Below are positions 8,626 through 19,685 of a DNA stretch of 64,000 bases, piece after piece. Origin of the DNA: Bradyrhizobium sp. CCBAU 53421 (GTDB lineage: Bacteria; Pseudomonadota; Alphaproteobacteria; Rhizobiales; Xanthobacteraceae). The notes under the pieces were generated by a model. That model had not been told where the DNA came from and made no database searches. It was given only the letters and a program-made list of their open reading frames with translations. Numbering within the stretch: position 1 is the first letter of the stretch; each line of letters begins with the position of its first letter. The stretch is from NCBI RefSeq assembly GCF_015291625.1, contig NZ_CP030047.1:3906001-3970000 (forward strand), read 5' to 3'. The translations under genes were made by a program, and so were the position numbers.

Positions 8626-9609
8626 CTATCGTCGCGACCGGCGCAGCCAGCGCTTGACGGCTTCGGCCGGCACCGTCATCGCGGCGACGCCGGCCATGAC
8701 AAGCACGAGGCCGAGCACGAGGTTCGACGGCACGGATTCCCCGAGCAGGATCACCGACAGCGCGACGCCGATCGGAATCCGAAGATAGCCCTGCGCATTC
8801 GTCGTGAGCGTGCCGAGCCGCGTCAGGCACATGTAGAACAGCATCAGGCCGAACGCGCTGGAGAAGATGCCCATCACGACGGTGGCGACCAGCGCCTGCG
8901 GCGTCGGATGCAGCGTCCAGGGGTGGTCGGCGATCAGGGCGACCGGCAGCAGCACGGTGCCGCCGAACAGCAGCGAGCCGGCGGCCACCACCATGGGGTC
9001 ATAGTCGGAGAGACGAAGCCCGAAGATCGTGGCGCAGGCGAACGAGACGGTGGCGAGCAGGATCGCGATCTCGGCGACAATCTCCTTGCCGAAGCCCGAC
9101 AGCGCGTCGAGGCCGATGATCGCAACCGTGCCGGCGAGGCCGAGGATCGCGCCGACCAGCTTGAGCAGCGAGGCCGGCTCGTGCCGCGTGATCGCCCAGG
9201 TGATCAGGAAGGCGAAGATCGGCGTCGTCGAGGCCAGCACCACGGTGTTGGAAGCCGGTACATAGAGCTGCGCCCAGGTGATCACCAGGAACGGGATCGT
9301 GGAGTTGATGGTCTGCTGGAAGGCGAACAGTTTCCAGGCCTTGATGTCGGTCGGGATGCGGATGCCGCGGATCCACAGCACCACGAGCAGGAATAGGGCG
9401 GCGACCAGCGAGCGCGCGGAGATGAAGGTGACCGGCGGGATCGAGCCGAGCCCGATCTTGGTCAGCGGATAGGTCGAGCTCCAGCAGCAGGCCAGCGCCA
9501 GCAGCAGCGCATAGTCGCGCCAGCCGCGCGCGCCCGGCACCGACGCCGTGATCCCGGGAGCCGTTACGCCACTCGCTTTCGCTCCTTGTTTGAGCACGTT
9601 CCGGGTCAT
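8626..9609 (-). CDS. DMT superfamily transporter with two EamA domains
   Basis: An inner-membrane protein of 327 residues if started at MTRNVLKQG (9609), or 346 from 9666; the extra N-terminus is hydrophilic, so the start is unsure. Ten transmembrane helices in two EamA repeats are visible, the first opening with YALLLALACCWSSTYPLTKIG. Members export amino acids, nucleosides or other small metabolites. The gene converges on the Bug-family gene, leaving 9 bases. The substrate cannot be read. Confidence 0.87.
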   Translation of the reverse strand: MTRNVLKQGAKASGVTAPGITASVPGARGWRDYALLLALACCWSSTYPLTKIGLGSIPPVTFISARSLVAALFLLVVLWIRGIRIPTDIKAWKLFAFQQTINSTIPFLVITWAQLYVPASNTVVLASTTPIFAFLITWAITRHEPASLLKLVGAILGLAGTVAIIGLDALSGFGKEIVAEIAILLATVSFACATIFGLRLSDYDPMVVAAGSLLFGGTVLLPVALIADHPWTLHPTPQALVATVVMGIFSSAFGLMLFYMCLTRLGTLTTNAQGYLRIPIGVALSVILLGESVPSNLVLGLVLVMAGVAAMTVPAEAVKRWLRRSRR

Positions 9610-9725
9610 GCTCTGGCTGTGCTCTTCGGCACTTCGACTGGCTCCCCGCGCATTGGCGCGCAGCAAAACTGATACTTCGGGAGCTGACCCGAGGCCAGCG
9701 CAAGTTTAACGACCCTTCGTGCCGT

Positions 9726-10100
9726 TCAATCCCGCGAGACGGTATTTGGAAGGGCCGGCTCGGCATCCGCGGAGCCGGACTGTGCTCCGGCATCCGACGT
9801 CGTTTCCCACCAGTCGCCGAGCGCATCGATCAGCGGCACCAGCCGGTGGCCGGCTGGCGTGAGCTGGTATTCGACGCGCAGCGGGTAGCCGTCGAATTCG
9901 GTGCGCTCGACGATGCCGGCGTCCTCCAGCTTGCGCAGCTCAAGCGTCAGCATCTTGTGCGAGATGGTCGGGTTGTCGCGGCGCAGGTCGCTGAAGCGTT
10001 TGGTGCCCTGCTTCAGATAGTAGATCAGCAGGGTCGGCCAGCGACCGCTCAGGATCTGCATCACTTCCTCGATCGGGCAGCGGGAGACGAGAGATTTCAT
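9726..10100 (-). CDS. HxlR family transcriptional regulator
   Basis: A 124-residue winged-helix regulator. The HxlR-type N-terminus with a conserved Cys (SRCPIEEVMQILSGRWPTLL, Cys8) is followed by KRFSDLRRDNPTISHKMLT and the wing LRVEYQLTPAGHRL. Some HxlR proteins sense oxidants or quinones through this Cys. A divergent GST gene starts about 106 bases away and is the likely target. The C-terminal 20 residues are low in complexity. Confidence 0.88.
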   Translation of the reverse strand: MKSLVSRCPIEEVMQILSGRWPTLLIYYLKQGTKRFSDLRRDNPTISHKMLTLELRKLEDAGIVERTEFDGYPLRVEYQLTPAGHRLVPLIDALGDWWETTSDAGAQSGSADAEPALPNTVSRD

Positions 10101-10206
10101 GGCGGCTCGTGGTTACAAAAAGGTGCGTAATTTACTTCACGGATGTGGCGAATAGGGTCCGGCTCCGCTGCGCAGCGTGATCGTCTGACATACCGGAGAC
10201 CACATC

Positions 10207-10923
10207 ATGGAACCTATCCTCATCTATGGCTTCCCGCTCGGAAGCTCCATGGGGCTCGTCGCAGCCCTCGAATGGCTGCGCAAGCCCTACCGCCTTTGCC
10301 GCGTCGACATGCTCGGCGAAATGCGCGATCCCTCCTATGCCCGGATCAATCCGCGGCATGAGACGCCGGCCTTCGTCACCGACCAGGGCAGATTGCTCAC
10401 CGAGAACATGGCGATCGCAAGCTGGCTGGCGGAACGCGATACCGAGCGCCGCATCAGCTTCGAGCCGTTGTCGCCGCAGGCCGACCGGATGCGTCAGCTG
10501 ATGGCCTTCGTGAACACCGGCTTCACCGCGGCGTTCAGTCCGCTATGGGCCGCGCTGGAAATGCAGACGCCGAATCCCGCAATGCAGTCTGTGCTGCGGC
10601 AGTGGGGGCAGGGCAATGTCGTGCAGCGGCACGACAGGCTCGAGGAGCTGATCGGCGATGCGCCGTTCCTGCTCGGCGACCACCCGACATTGGCGGATGG
10701 GCTGCTGATCGGAGTCGCGCGCTGGCTCGACTTCCACGCCGTCGCCGACCGCAATCGCTGGCCGAAACTGTCCGCACTTCGCACGCGCCTCGAGGCCGAT
10801 CCGGCCGTGATCTACGCGACGGCGCTGGAGAGCGGTGAGAGCAGCCCCGCGGGGTCAGGCGCCTGCGCCGGTCACGTTGCGCTCGCCGAGGTGATCGAGC
10901 GGTTCGGCACGCCGCGCGCGTGA
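10207..10923 (+). CDS. Glutathione S-transferase family protein
   Basis: A 238-residue cytosolic GST-fold protein. The N-terminal thioredoxin-like domain covers residues 1-80, with the glutathione-binding strand-turn HETPAFVTDQGRLLTENMAI containing the cis-Pro and the E-N/S pair. A helical C-terminal domain follows. The usual N-terminal catalytic Ser/Cys is not obvious (FPLGSSMGLV offers Ser). It is divergent from the HxlR-type regulator, which suggests induction by an electrophile or oxidant. Confidence 0.85.
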   Translation: MEPILIYGFPLGSSMGLVAALEWLRKPYRLCRVDMLGEMRDPSYARINPRHETPAFVTDQGRLLTENMAIASWLAERDTERRISFEPLSPQADRMRQLMAFVNTGFTAAFSPLWAALEMQTPNPAMQSVLRQWGQGNVVQRHDRLEELIGDAPFLLGDHPTLADGLLIGVARWLDFHAVADRNRWPKLSALRTRLEADPAVIYATALESGESSPAGSGACAGHVALAEVIERFGTPRA

Positions 10924-10944
10924 GGATTCCAGGCCGTGATTGCG

Positions 10945-10977
10945 AGGCGGTGGACGCCGGTTTGGCGTCCACCGCCT
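10945..10977. terminator. Bidirectional hairpin between convergent genes
   Basis: AGGCGGTGGACGCC at 10945-10958 pairs perfectly with GGCGTCCACCGCCT at 10964-10977 around GGTTT. It lies between the GST gene and the converging phosphodiesterase gene. The T-run is weak on both strands. Confidence 0.6.
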
Positions 10978-10995
10978 GGAATTTGCCGAAGGATG

Positions 10996-13230
10996 CTAGC
11001 GCAGGACCTCGCTCAGCACCTCGCCATCGACCTGGTGCGGTGTGGTGCCGAGGATCCGCATGATGGTCGGCGCCACGTCGATATTGCGCATGTGCCGCAC
11101 CACGGTGTCCTTGCGGATCTGCGGCCCCGCGGCGATGAACGTCGCGCTCATCACCGGAAGCTCGGGATCGTGACCGTGGGCGCCGTAGAAGTTCGGCATC
11201 GACAGCGCGGTGGTGGCCGAATTGAACGGCGCGTCACCCTGGCGCGCGACGCCGGGGTTCTGGATGCCGTCGAAATTGTAGCCGGGCGCCATCAGCGCGA
11301 ACACGTCGCCATAGTCCTGGCCGACGGTCTTGCTGGTGCACTGTCCGGTACCGGCGTCGCATTGCAGCGGCCGGGTCTCGACGACGGTGAAGATACGCTG
11401 ATCCCTGAGCGAGTAGTTGAAGCGCGCGTTGGGATCGACCGCGTTCTTTACCGCATCGGTGATCTGCGCCACCAAGTTGCGGTAAGTCGCAAGATCGACG
11501 GTGCCGCCGAGCTCGCGGTTCTGCAGGTTGACGTAGATGTCGGCGGCAGGACCCGAGGTGCGGATCCCGACCTTGCTGGTGTCGATGCCGGCATTGCGCA
11601 GGATGTTGGCGAGATTGACCGAGGTGTGGAACGGCGCGAAGCCGTGATCCGACACCACGACGACGTTGCTGTCACGGCCCGCCGCATCGGCGATCTGCTT
11701 CACCGCCTTGTCGGCGGTCTGGTAGGCGAAGCGGATGTACGACGCGTAGCGCTTGACCTTGGCCGGATCCTGGTTGGCGCCGATCGAATTCGGATCGGTC
11801 GGGCTGGTGCCCTGGCGCGGATCGGTCAGCAGGAACTGATGCTCGGAGCCGTCGGGCTGCTCGATATACACCATGACGAGATCGGCATCCGGATGGGTCT
11901 TGATCGCGCGCTCGCCGATATTGGCCTGGTAGCGCACGAAGGTCTTCACCATGTCCTCGTACATCGTCTCGATCTCGACGTCGGGGAAATTGGTGAACCC
12001 CGGGCTCAGGCGCTCCGGAATGCGGAAGTCGGCCTGCGGACGCCAGAACCCGATATTGTCGTTGATGTCGTCGACATCGGCGAGGACAGGCGTGTTGCGC
12101 GGGATGAAGTTGGCGCCGTAGCGGGCGAAGCGCACGACTGAAAGATCGGGTGACAGCGCCGAGACGAAATAGGCGGCACCGACCTTGGCGCCGCTGCCTT
12201 CGAAGAAGAACGGCGCATTCTCGCCGCCGAACTTGACATAGGCCGGCCCGGTCGACGGCGCGTGGAACGGTCCCGCGGTGATGCCGCGGTTTTCGTCGAA
12301 GAACACCAGCGTGTCGTAGTTCACCTTGCGGTCATTGGTGGTGTCGATCGCGGCGACGCGAATCGAATATTTGACGTCGAGCGTCGCGGCGTTGGTGCAG
12401 GTTGCGGTCGCCGCGGTGGAACACGAGAACGTCTCGATCGGCGCCGAAGTCACCAGCACCGGGCTGAACGAGAAATGGCCGGCGGCCTGCAGCGCCGCGA
12501 CGATGCCCGGATCGGCCGTGAAGTCGCTGCGCGACAGCGAGAAGCCCTGGGCTCCGATGCCGCCGAACGCGCCGAACGGCACTGTGAAGTCGGTCACGCG
12601 GGTGGGCTGGGCCGGCTGCACCACGGTCTTGTTGATGGAGATGTCGGCGCCGTCGCCGCCGGGCCACGTCGCGGTGACGACCTTCTTGCCCTGCTGGCGC
12701 AGCTGCACCCACAGGGGCTGCGCCGTCGGGTTCGTCGACGGCCCGAGCGGGCTCTCGTTGTAGCCGCCGATCGGCGCTGCGAAGCCGCTGATGCTGCTGG
12801 AGATCGGGCCGACGATCGGCTGGAACGTGTTGGAGGGGATGTCGTTATGCACCGCCGTCGAACCGGTCGCGATCGCGATATGCGAGACAGCGGTGAGCGA
12901 CGGTGACGCCGTCACGTTCTGCAGCGCCACTGCGCCGCGCCGGCTGAGCCGGGCGAGGCCGCCATCGCGCGGCAGCACGCCTTCCTCGATGAATTTCTGG
13001 ATGAAATCGGGTTTGGCGCCGTCGAGCGAGATCATCACCGCGCGCGGCTTGCGGCCATGATGACCGCCGTCATGGTCTTGATCCTGGTCCTGATCGTGAC
13101 CGCGGGACTCGCCGATGCCGCGATCGCCATTGTCGCCGTCCTGGCCGGCACGCGCCGGAGTTGCAACGCACGCCAGCGATGCGACAAGCGACATCGCGGA
13201 CGTCACGGAAACAAACGTCTTCAATTTCAT
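10996..13230 (-). CDS. Secreted alkaline phosphatase-superfamily protein (type I phosphodiesterase/nucleotide pyrophosphatase)
   Basis: A 744-residue exported enzyme. The signal peptide ends near TPARAG (residue 29) and is followed by an Asp/Gly/His-rich linker to about residue 60. Metal-binding and catalytic residues of the NPP type are visible: Asp70 in MISLDGAKPD, likely nucleophile Thr113 in SLTAVSHIAIATG, Asp/His in EQPDGSEHQF, DHGFAPFH, and a late GHDPE His. The family splits phosphodiesters or phosphate monoesters using two zinc ions. The substrate is unknown. It is larger than minimal NPP domains, with an insert around residues 160-330. Confidence 0.85.
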   Translation of the reverse strand: MKLKTFVSVTSAMSLVASLACVATPARAGQDGDNGDRGIGESRGHDQDQDQDHDGGHHGRKPRAVMISLDGAKPDFIQKFIEEGVLPRDGGLARLSRRGAVALQNVTASPSLTAVSHIAIATGSTAVHNDIPSNTFQPIVGPISSSISGFAAPIGGYNESPLGPSTNPTAQPLWVQLRQQGKKVVTATWPGGDGADISINKTVVQPAQPTRVTDFTVPFGAFGGIGAQGFSLSRSDFTADPGIVAALQAAGHFSFSPVLVTSAPIETFSCSTAATATCTNAATLDVKYSIRVAAIDTTNDRKVNYDTLVFFDENRGITAGPFHAPSTGPAYVKFGGENAPFFFEGSGAKVGAAYFVSALSPDLSVVRFARYGANFIPRNTPVLADVDDINDNIGFWRPQADFRIPERLSPGFTNFPDVEIETMYEDMVKTFVRYQANIGERAIKTHPDADLVMVYIEQPDGSEHQFLLTDPRQGTSPTDPNSIGANQDPAKVKRYASYIRFAYQTADKAVKQIADAAGRDSNVVVVSDHGFAPFHTSVNLANILRNAGIDTSKVGIRTSGPAADIYVNLQNRELGGTVDLATYRNLVAQITDAVKNAVDPNARFNYSLRDQRIFTVVETRPLQCDAGTGQCTSKTVGQDYGDVFALMAPGYNFDGIQNPGVARQGDAPFNSATTALSMPNFYGAHGHDPELPVMSATFIAAGPQIRKDTVVRHMRNIDVAPTIMRILGTTPHQVDGEVLSEVLR

Positions 13231-13420
13231 GAGAATGCCCCAACTTCACTGCGCGAATGCACAAACGGAAACCGTTCAGCAATCTTCGGGGGCTTGGCTG
13301 ACGCGCATGTGACGCGCGCGCGACGACGCAACGACAGTGCGTCGTCGTGTCACAACTGGTGTCTGCATTGCTTCACGCGAAGAACGCGCGCGAACACAAC
13401 ACGCTAGGGCCGATCGACAT

Positions 13421-13855
13421 TCATTGCATCCAGATCATTGCGGCTGCGAGATGGATGAAGCCAGTAAAGTTGCCAGATCGCCTGTCATAACGGGTTGCCA
13501 AGCGTCGGAAGTGTTTGAGCTGGCAAAAGCAGCGCTCGATGCGGTTGCGCTGTTTGTAGGCGTCGGCGTCGTGCGGAATGATGATCCTGCGGGTGCGGTT
13601 TGACGGGATCACCGCCGTTGCGCCGATTTCCGCGATGATCGCACGCAAGGCGTTGCTGTCATAGGCCTTGTCGGCGAGCACGGCATCGCCGCTCTGGCCG
13701 TGGAGCAGTGCGGGCGCCTGGGTGATGTCATTAACTTGCCCAGCCGTGACGATGAAGCGGAGCGGACGGCCGAGCGCATCAGCCAGCATGTGGATCTTGG
13801 TGGTCAGTCCGCCTCGGGAACGCCCCAGCGCCTGATCTTTGGCCCCCCTTTTCCG
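13421..13855 (-). CDS. IS5 family transposase, frame B (C-terminal DDE part)
   Basis: The C-terminal part, in the -1 frame relative to frame A, carries the rest of the DDE domain. The second Asp lies in AVLADKAYDSNALRA, and the final Glu in RNRIERCFCQLKHFRRLATRYD, the Y-(2)-R-(3)-E-(6)-K signature. The frame is open further upstream (to 14143), but that part is a shadow of frame A. The fused product, about 260 residues, would be the working transposase. Confidence 0.85.
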   Translation of the reverse strand, partial: RKRGAKDQALGRSRGGLTTKIHMLADALGRPLRFIVTAGQVNDITQAPALLHGQSGDAVLADKAYDSNALRAIIAEIGATAVIPSNRTRRIIIPHDADAYKQRNRIERCFCQLKHFRRLATRYDRRSGNFTGFIHLAAAMIWMQ

Positions 13856-14202
13856 CTCGTCGCCTGCTGGTGGGCGCGAACGATGGTGCTGTCGATCATC
13901 AGATACCGGTTGTCGCGATCGGCGGTCAGAGCAGCGAACACGCGCTCCCAGACGCCGGCATGGCACCAGCGGCTGAAGCGCTGATGCACCGTTTTCCACT
14001 TGCCGTACCGTTCCGGCAGGTCGCTCCAGTGTGCGCCCGATCGCAAGACCCACAAACATCCGTTGACGAACAGTCGATTGTCCGCAGCCGTCCGTCCCGG
14101 GTCGCCAGCTTTCCCCGGCAGCAGTGGCGCAACCCTCGCCCATTGCGCCTCCGTCAGCTCATATCGTTTCGCCGCCACCATCTGCTCCGTGTCTCGAATC
14201 AC
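13804..14202 (-). CDS. IS5 family transposase, frame A (N-terminal part)
   Basis: A 132-residue product with the DUF4096-type N-terminal domain of IS5 transposases (YELTEAQWARVAPLLP, GCLWVLRSGAHWSDLPERYG) and the first catalytic Asp in YLMIDSTIVRAH. It ends just after a run AAAAGGGGGG (about 13842-13851 read on this strand) and continues in the -1 frame as frame B. Such a two-frame layout is usual for IS427-group elements, which join the frames by -1 ribosomal slippage. Confidence 0.85.
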   Translation of the reverse strand: MIRDTEQMVAAKRYELTEAQWARVAPLLPGKAGDPGRTAADNRLFVNGCLWVLRSGAHWSDLPERYGKWKTVHQRFSRWCHAGVWERVFAALTADRDNRYLMIDSTIVRAHQQATSGKGGPKIRRWGVPEAD

Positions 14203-14344
14203 GGAACTCTATGAATCAGCGATCAAACCGCTTGGGAATCCTGAATGTCGATCGGTCCTAGTGCGGTGTCTTCGATTCAACGTGGTGATGTAACGGCTGC
14301 ATGACGGCCTGCCTCCACAGTCTCGTGGGGCGTGTTCATTCCGA

Positions 14345-14836
14345 TTACGCTGTCTTCTCCGCCGGCGCCTTGCGCTTGGTCCGCTTGATGGTGCCGGAGA
14401 AGCTGAACAGCGGCCGCTCGGCCGATGTCAGCATGCCGCGCACGAAGATCAGCGAGCCGCCGGCGCGGGTGACCTCGCCGGTGCATTCGATCAGGTCACC
14501 CTCGCGGGCCGCGTCGAGGAATTCGGAGGCGAACGAGACCGTGACGCCGGGGCCCTGGAGCACCGGGGCCGACAGCGCGAACAGGCAGTAATCCGCGAAG
14601 GTCATCAGGCAGCCGCCATGGACGTTGCCGGAGCCGTTGAGGTGCTTCGGGCCGACCCGGAACGCGCAGGCGATGCGGCCGTTCTCGTCCATGCGATGGT
14701 AGAAGGGGCCGGTATGGGTCTCGAAATTGTCCCGGGTCCAGGTCCGCCAGCCGGCGAATTCGCCCTCGGTTTCGACGTGCAGGTCGGGGCGGCGGTTGAA
14801 CGCCGTATTGAGTGCGGTCTTGGCGAGTTCGTTCAC
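14345..14836 (-). CDS. PaaI family thioesterase
   Basis: A 163-residue hotdog-fold thioesterase, probably hydrolysing an acyl-CoA in the cytoplasm. The hotdog core is seen in LNGSGNVHGGCLMTFADYCLF, where the HGG turn holds the catalytic region, followed by the strand VTVSFASEFLDAAREGDLIEC. It starts with GTG at 14836. It lies between the IS element and purL, divergent from purL. The acyl substrate is unknown. Confidence 0.87.
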   Translation of the reverse strand: MNELAKTALNTAFNRRPDLHVETEGEFAGWRTWTRDNFETHTGPFYHRMDENGRIACAFRVGPKHLNGSGNVHGGCLMTFADYCLFALSAPVLQGPGVTVSFASEFLDAAREGDLIECTGEVTRAGGSLIFVRGMLTSAERPLFSFSGTIKRTKRKAPAEKTA

Positions 14837-14891
14837 GAAATCTGGCCTTCAATTATCGGGTTCGGGACCTTAAATCCGATCCATCCCCATT

Positions 14892-14931
14892 GTGCAAATC
14901 CCAGGTGCAAATCCGGGCTGCAAATCCCGGG
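14892..14931. repeat. Three tandem TGCAAATCC units in the purL leader region
   Basis: Three 13-14-base units, GTGCAAATCCCAG, GTGCAAATCCGGG and CTGCAAATCCCGGG, lie head to tail about 90-130 bases before purL, in the region shared with the divergent thioesterase. They could be spaced binding sites or a simple duplication. Confidence 0.6.
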
Positions 14932-15022
14932 CCGCGCCCAACCGCCGCAAAGCTCTGGACAGGCCGGAAATGGGCCGTAAAAGGCCTTTTCGCCCCCGTT
15001 CGATCTACCTATTAAGGGTCCC

Positions 15023-17254
<2,232 letters not shown>

Positions 17255-17297
17255 TCCGGATGGATCAGGCACTGCGACGCCGAGCGAACGAAATCTC

Positions 17298-17336
17298 AAT
17301 AGAGCGATGAACCCATCATCGCGCTATTTTCTTTTG
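17298..17336 (+). terminator. Rho-independent terminator of purL
   Basis: A stem AATAGAGCGATGA/TCATCGCGCTATT (one mismatch) around ACCCA is followed by TTTTCTTTT. It lies 44 bases past the purL stop. Confidence 0.8.
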
Positions 17337-17364
17337 TCCAGGCGCGATCCCTTAGGATCAAGCG

Positions 17365-17625
17365 TTAGGTGGCGCCGCGGATCGCGCGCCAGGCAAAGAT
17401 GATAATCACTGCGCCGATGAAGCCGGCGATGAGATAGCTGAGCCATCCGCCACCGAGCGATACGCCGAGCAGACCCAACAGCCAGTTCGCCAGCGCGGCG
17501 CCGACGATGCCGAGGATGATGTTCATGAAGATGCCGGTTCCGGTCTTCATGAACATCTCGGCGAGCCAGCCGGCCAATCCGCCGACGATGATGGCGGCGA
17601 TCCATCCAACTTGAGGGTCGTTCAT
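17365..17625 (-). CDS. GlsB/YeaQ/YmgE family stress response membrane protein
   Basis: An 86-residue inner-membrane protein of the transglycosylase-associated/GlsB family. Three hydrophobic segments with conserved glycines are seen: WIAAIIVGGLAGWLAEMFMK, FMNIILGIVGAALANWLLG and LSYLIAGFIGAVIIIFAWRAI. The biochemical role is unknown; homologues are often linked to general stress. It converges on purL across the terminator. Confidence 0.9.
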   Translation of the reverse strand: MNDPQVGWIAAIIVGGLAGWLAEMFMKTGTGIFMNIILGIVGAALANWLLGLLGVSLGGGWLSYLIAGFIGAVIIIFAWRAIRGAT

Positions 17626-17776
17626 GTCAGGACTCCCTGGGGGTCAAGCAGTCCGGCCAGCATAACCGAGAATCACCCGGCGGCATGTGACCAATGGCAG
17701 GTTGTGCGCAACTTGCCGGTCGCGACTTGCCGTCAAGCCCGCCGCTTGCGCCGCTGTCGGCGTTCGGCCGCGGTGA
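17626..17776. other. Intergenic sequence with no recognisable gene
   Basis: About 150 bases between the GlsB-type gene and the RND remnant. No homologous protein fragment is apparent in any frame, and it is probably decayed sequence. Confidence 0.4.
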
Positions 17777-17779
17777 TCA

Positions 17780-18016
17780 GGATGCGCGGGCCCGGCGGCG
17801 ATGGTCGCGGGCCTCGCGCCGTTGCTCTATGCCGACGGCGCCGGCGCGGCCAGCCGCTTCGCCATCGGCATCGTCGTGGTGATGGGGATGCTGATCGGCA
17901 CGCTGTTCACGCTGTTCGTGTTGCCGACCTTCTACATCCTGATCGCCCGCGACCACCGCGCCGCGGCCGCCCGACGGCTCGAAAGCGTGGCGGCGCCGGG
18001 CGAGATCGCGGCATGA
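17780..18016 (+). pseudogene. C-terminal remnant of an RND (AcrB/HAE1-type) efflux permease
   Basis: About 75 codons, from a stop at 17774, translate as the last two membrane helices of an RND pump: AMVAGLAPLLYADGAGAASR, then FAIGIVVVMGMLIGTLFTLF and VLPTFYILIARDHR. In full pumps this block follows about 950 residues that are absent here. No start codon or promoter is evident. The TGA at 18014-18016 directly abuts the stop of the acyltransferase gene on the other strand, suggesting a deletion or rearrangement junction. Confidence 0.8.
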
Positions 18017-19201
18017 TTAGAGCACGTATCTTGAGCCGGGAATCTTGCGCAGCACGGCGGTGGCGGCCCAGCTCAGCGCCACGGTGGCGAAGAACGCGAT
18101 CGCGGCCTTGGCGATCGCCGGCAAATCCATGTCGAACAGCCAGTATTGCAGCCACAGCACGATCGGATAGTGCACCAGGAACATGCCGTAGGCGTCACCC
18201 TGCATGCGGTCGAGCAGCGTCGGTCCCGCCGCCTTCGATTGCAGGAAGTAGGCCAGGATCGCGAACAGGATCGAGGCGCTAAACAGCACGTAGAAGGTGC
18301 CGTAGGACGCGAGATACCAGCCCGGCAGCGGGTCGGGGTTATCGATGATCCCGCGCTTGATGTAGATCATCACCCACATCAGGCAGTAGGGGACCAGCGT
18401 GACGCCGGTCCAGAACCAGCGCCGCTCGGTCAGCCGTCCGTGCGCGCTGAGCAGGCCGTTCTCGAAGTTGGCCGAGCCGATCCCCGCGCCGATGAAGAAA
18501 TAGGACGCATACAGCAGCACCCGGCTCGCCTGCACCGAGAACGGTCCGAGCTCGAACCAGTAGTTTTGGCCGTAATGGACCAGCATCGGCAGATAGAAGG
18601 CGGCACTGACGACGACGAGGAACAGCCAGAACTTCGAGGGACGTTCAAATCCCTTGACCGACAGGCGGTTGATCGGTTCGAGCAGGCGCGACGACACCCG
18701 GTACAGCACGCTCGCCGTCAGGTCGAAGGTCATCAGAACCCAGACGAACCAGATCGGGCCGCTCGGCCAGGGCCCGTAGATCATGGTCCTCCGCCAGAAT
18801 TCGGAGAAGGTCAGCTCCGGCGTCGCACGCAGCGCGATCGCGTAATAGGCGATCGGAATCACGGTGAACGCGCAGATCACGAAGGGCAGGCCAAGCCGCA
18901 GCAGCCGGTCGCGCAAGAAGATCAGCCACGGCTTGTTGCCGAGCCCGGGCCACACGAACAGGCCCGACAGGAAGAAGAACATCGCCATGAAGAAGCTGTC
19001 GGTGGCGAGCACGATGCAGTCGAAGCCGATCCAGGACGTCGGGTCGGTGTGCCCGAAATAGGTGTAGGGGATCACCGCGTGATGCAGCAGCACGACCAGC
19101 GTCAGGAAGGTGCGGGCACGGTCCAGGGCGACATTGCGCTTGTGGAGCTTCGGTGCTGCCTGGACGTCGACGGCCGGAGCCGCGTGAGCAATCGATTTCA
19201 T
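18017..19201 (-). CDS. Acyltransferase 3 family membrane protein
   Basis: A protein of 394 residues from ATG 19201 ([14 protein letters not shown] upstream) or 426 from 19297. It has an AT3 (OafA/OpgC-like) membrane domain with about ten helices: the opening [20 protein letters not shown] with the family His, [35 protein letters not shown], and a late [12 protein letters not shown]. The family moves acyl groups onto glycans or other extracytoplasmic acceptors. The acceptor is unknown. It is divergent from a DUF1328 gene. Confidence 0.88.
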   Translation of the reverse strand: MKSIAHAAPAVDVQAAPKLHKRNVALDRARTFLTLVVLLHHAVIPYTYFGHTDPTSWIGFDCIVLATDSFFMAMFFFLSGLFVWPGLGNKPWLIFLRDRLLRLGLPFVICAFTVIPIAYYAIALRATPELTFSEFWRRTMIYGPWPSGPIWFVWVLMTFDLTASVLYRVSSRLLEPINRLSVKGFERPSKFWLFLVVVSAAFYLPMLVHYGQNYWFELGPFSVQASRVLLYASYFFIGAGIGSANFENGLLSAHGRLTERRWFWTGVTLVPYCLMWVMIYIKRGIIDNPDPLPGWYLASYGTFYVLFSASILFAILAYFLQSKAAGPTLLDRMQGDAYGMFLVHYPIVLWLQYWLFDMDLPAIAKAAIAFFATVALSWAATAVLRKIPGSRYVL

Positions 19202-19386
19202 GGTGCCCCCAGCCGAGTCTGCACCCGGATGTTGCAATCGGGAACTCGATTCAGCAAGGCCCAATCGTCCCGATTCCGTGGTGTCGAGGTCGGTCATCTC
19301 AGTGGATCTGTTTCGTTCTGGAACCGGGGTCGGTAGCTGGCGTTATCGGCGGACGCGCAAGGCGCGCGCGGTTTGTGGAGCAAGCA

Positions 19387-19560
19387 ATGACACTGCTGAA
19401 ATGGGCGTTGATCTTCCTGGTCGTCTCGATCATCGCGGGCCTGCTCGGCTTCACCGGCATTTCCGCCGCCTCCGCCGACATTGCGCGCTTCCTGTTCTAC
19501 GTGTTCGTCGTGATCTTCCTGGTGCTGCTGATCCTCGGGCTCACGATATTCAGGGTCTAG
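19387..19560 (+). CDS. DUF1328 small membrane protein
   Basis: A 57-residue protein with two hydrophobic helices, [18 protein letters not shown] and [20 protein letters not shown], the typical DUF1328 (YtjA-like) pattern with the conserved [13 protein letters not shown] linker. The start at 19387 gives the normal family length. Function is unknown. A terminator hairpin follows within 30 bases. Confidence 0.92.
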   Translation: MTLLKWALIFLVVSIIAGLLGFTGISAASADIARFLFYVFVVIFLVLLILGLTIFRV

Positions 19561-19588
19561 CGCCGGTCCGGCCGAACACTCCCGTCGA

Positions 19589-19617
19589 AATGCCCGGGCC
19601 TTGCCCGGGCATTTTCC
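19589..19617 (+). terminator. Rho-independent terminator after the DUF1328 gene
   Basis: AATGCCCGGG at 19589-19598 pairs with CCCGGGCATT at 19604-19613, followed by TTTTCC. It terminates the small DUF1328 transcript. Confidence 0.8.
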
Positions 19618-19642
19618 GTCTTCAGGCTGGTCAGCACGCAAT

Positions 19643-19668
19643 GAAGCGCCGGGCGAGGCCCGGCGCTT
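19643..19668 (-). terminator. GC hairpin downstream of the DUF427 gene
   Basis: AAGCGCCGGGC and GCCCGGCGCTT form an 11-bp perfect stem with a GAG loop, 18 bases beyond the stop of the minus-strand DUF427 gene. There is no T-run, so it may be a pause or 3'-end stabiliser. Confidence 0.5.
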
Positions 19669-19685
19669 GCGGCAGGCGAGACGGT

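Larger units (their letters stand above)
13404..14261. mobile_element. IS5 family (IS427-type) insertion sequence with CTAG target duplication
   Basis: About 850 bases (13408-14257) are bounded by terminal inverted repeats: GGCCGATCGACATTCA at 13408-13423 and its near-complement TGAATGTCGATCGGTC at 14242-14257 (15 of 16 match). CTAG flanks both ends (13404-13407 and 14258-14261), consistent with the YTAR target duplication of IS5-type elements. Two overlapping transposase frames fill it. The stop of the second frame lies in the left terminal repeat. It looks complete and possibly active. Confidence 0.9.
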
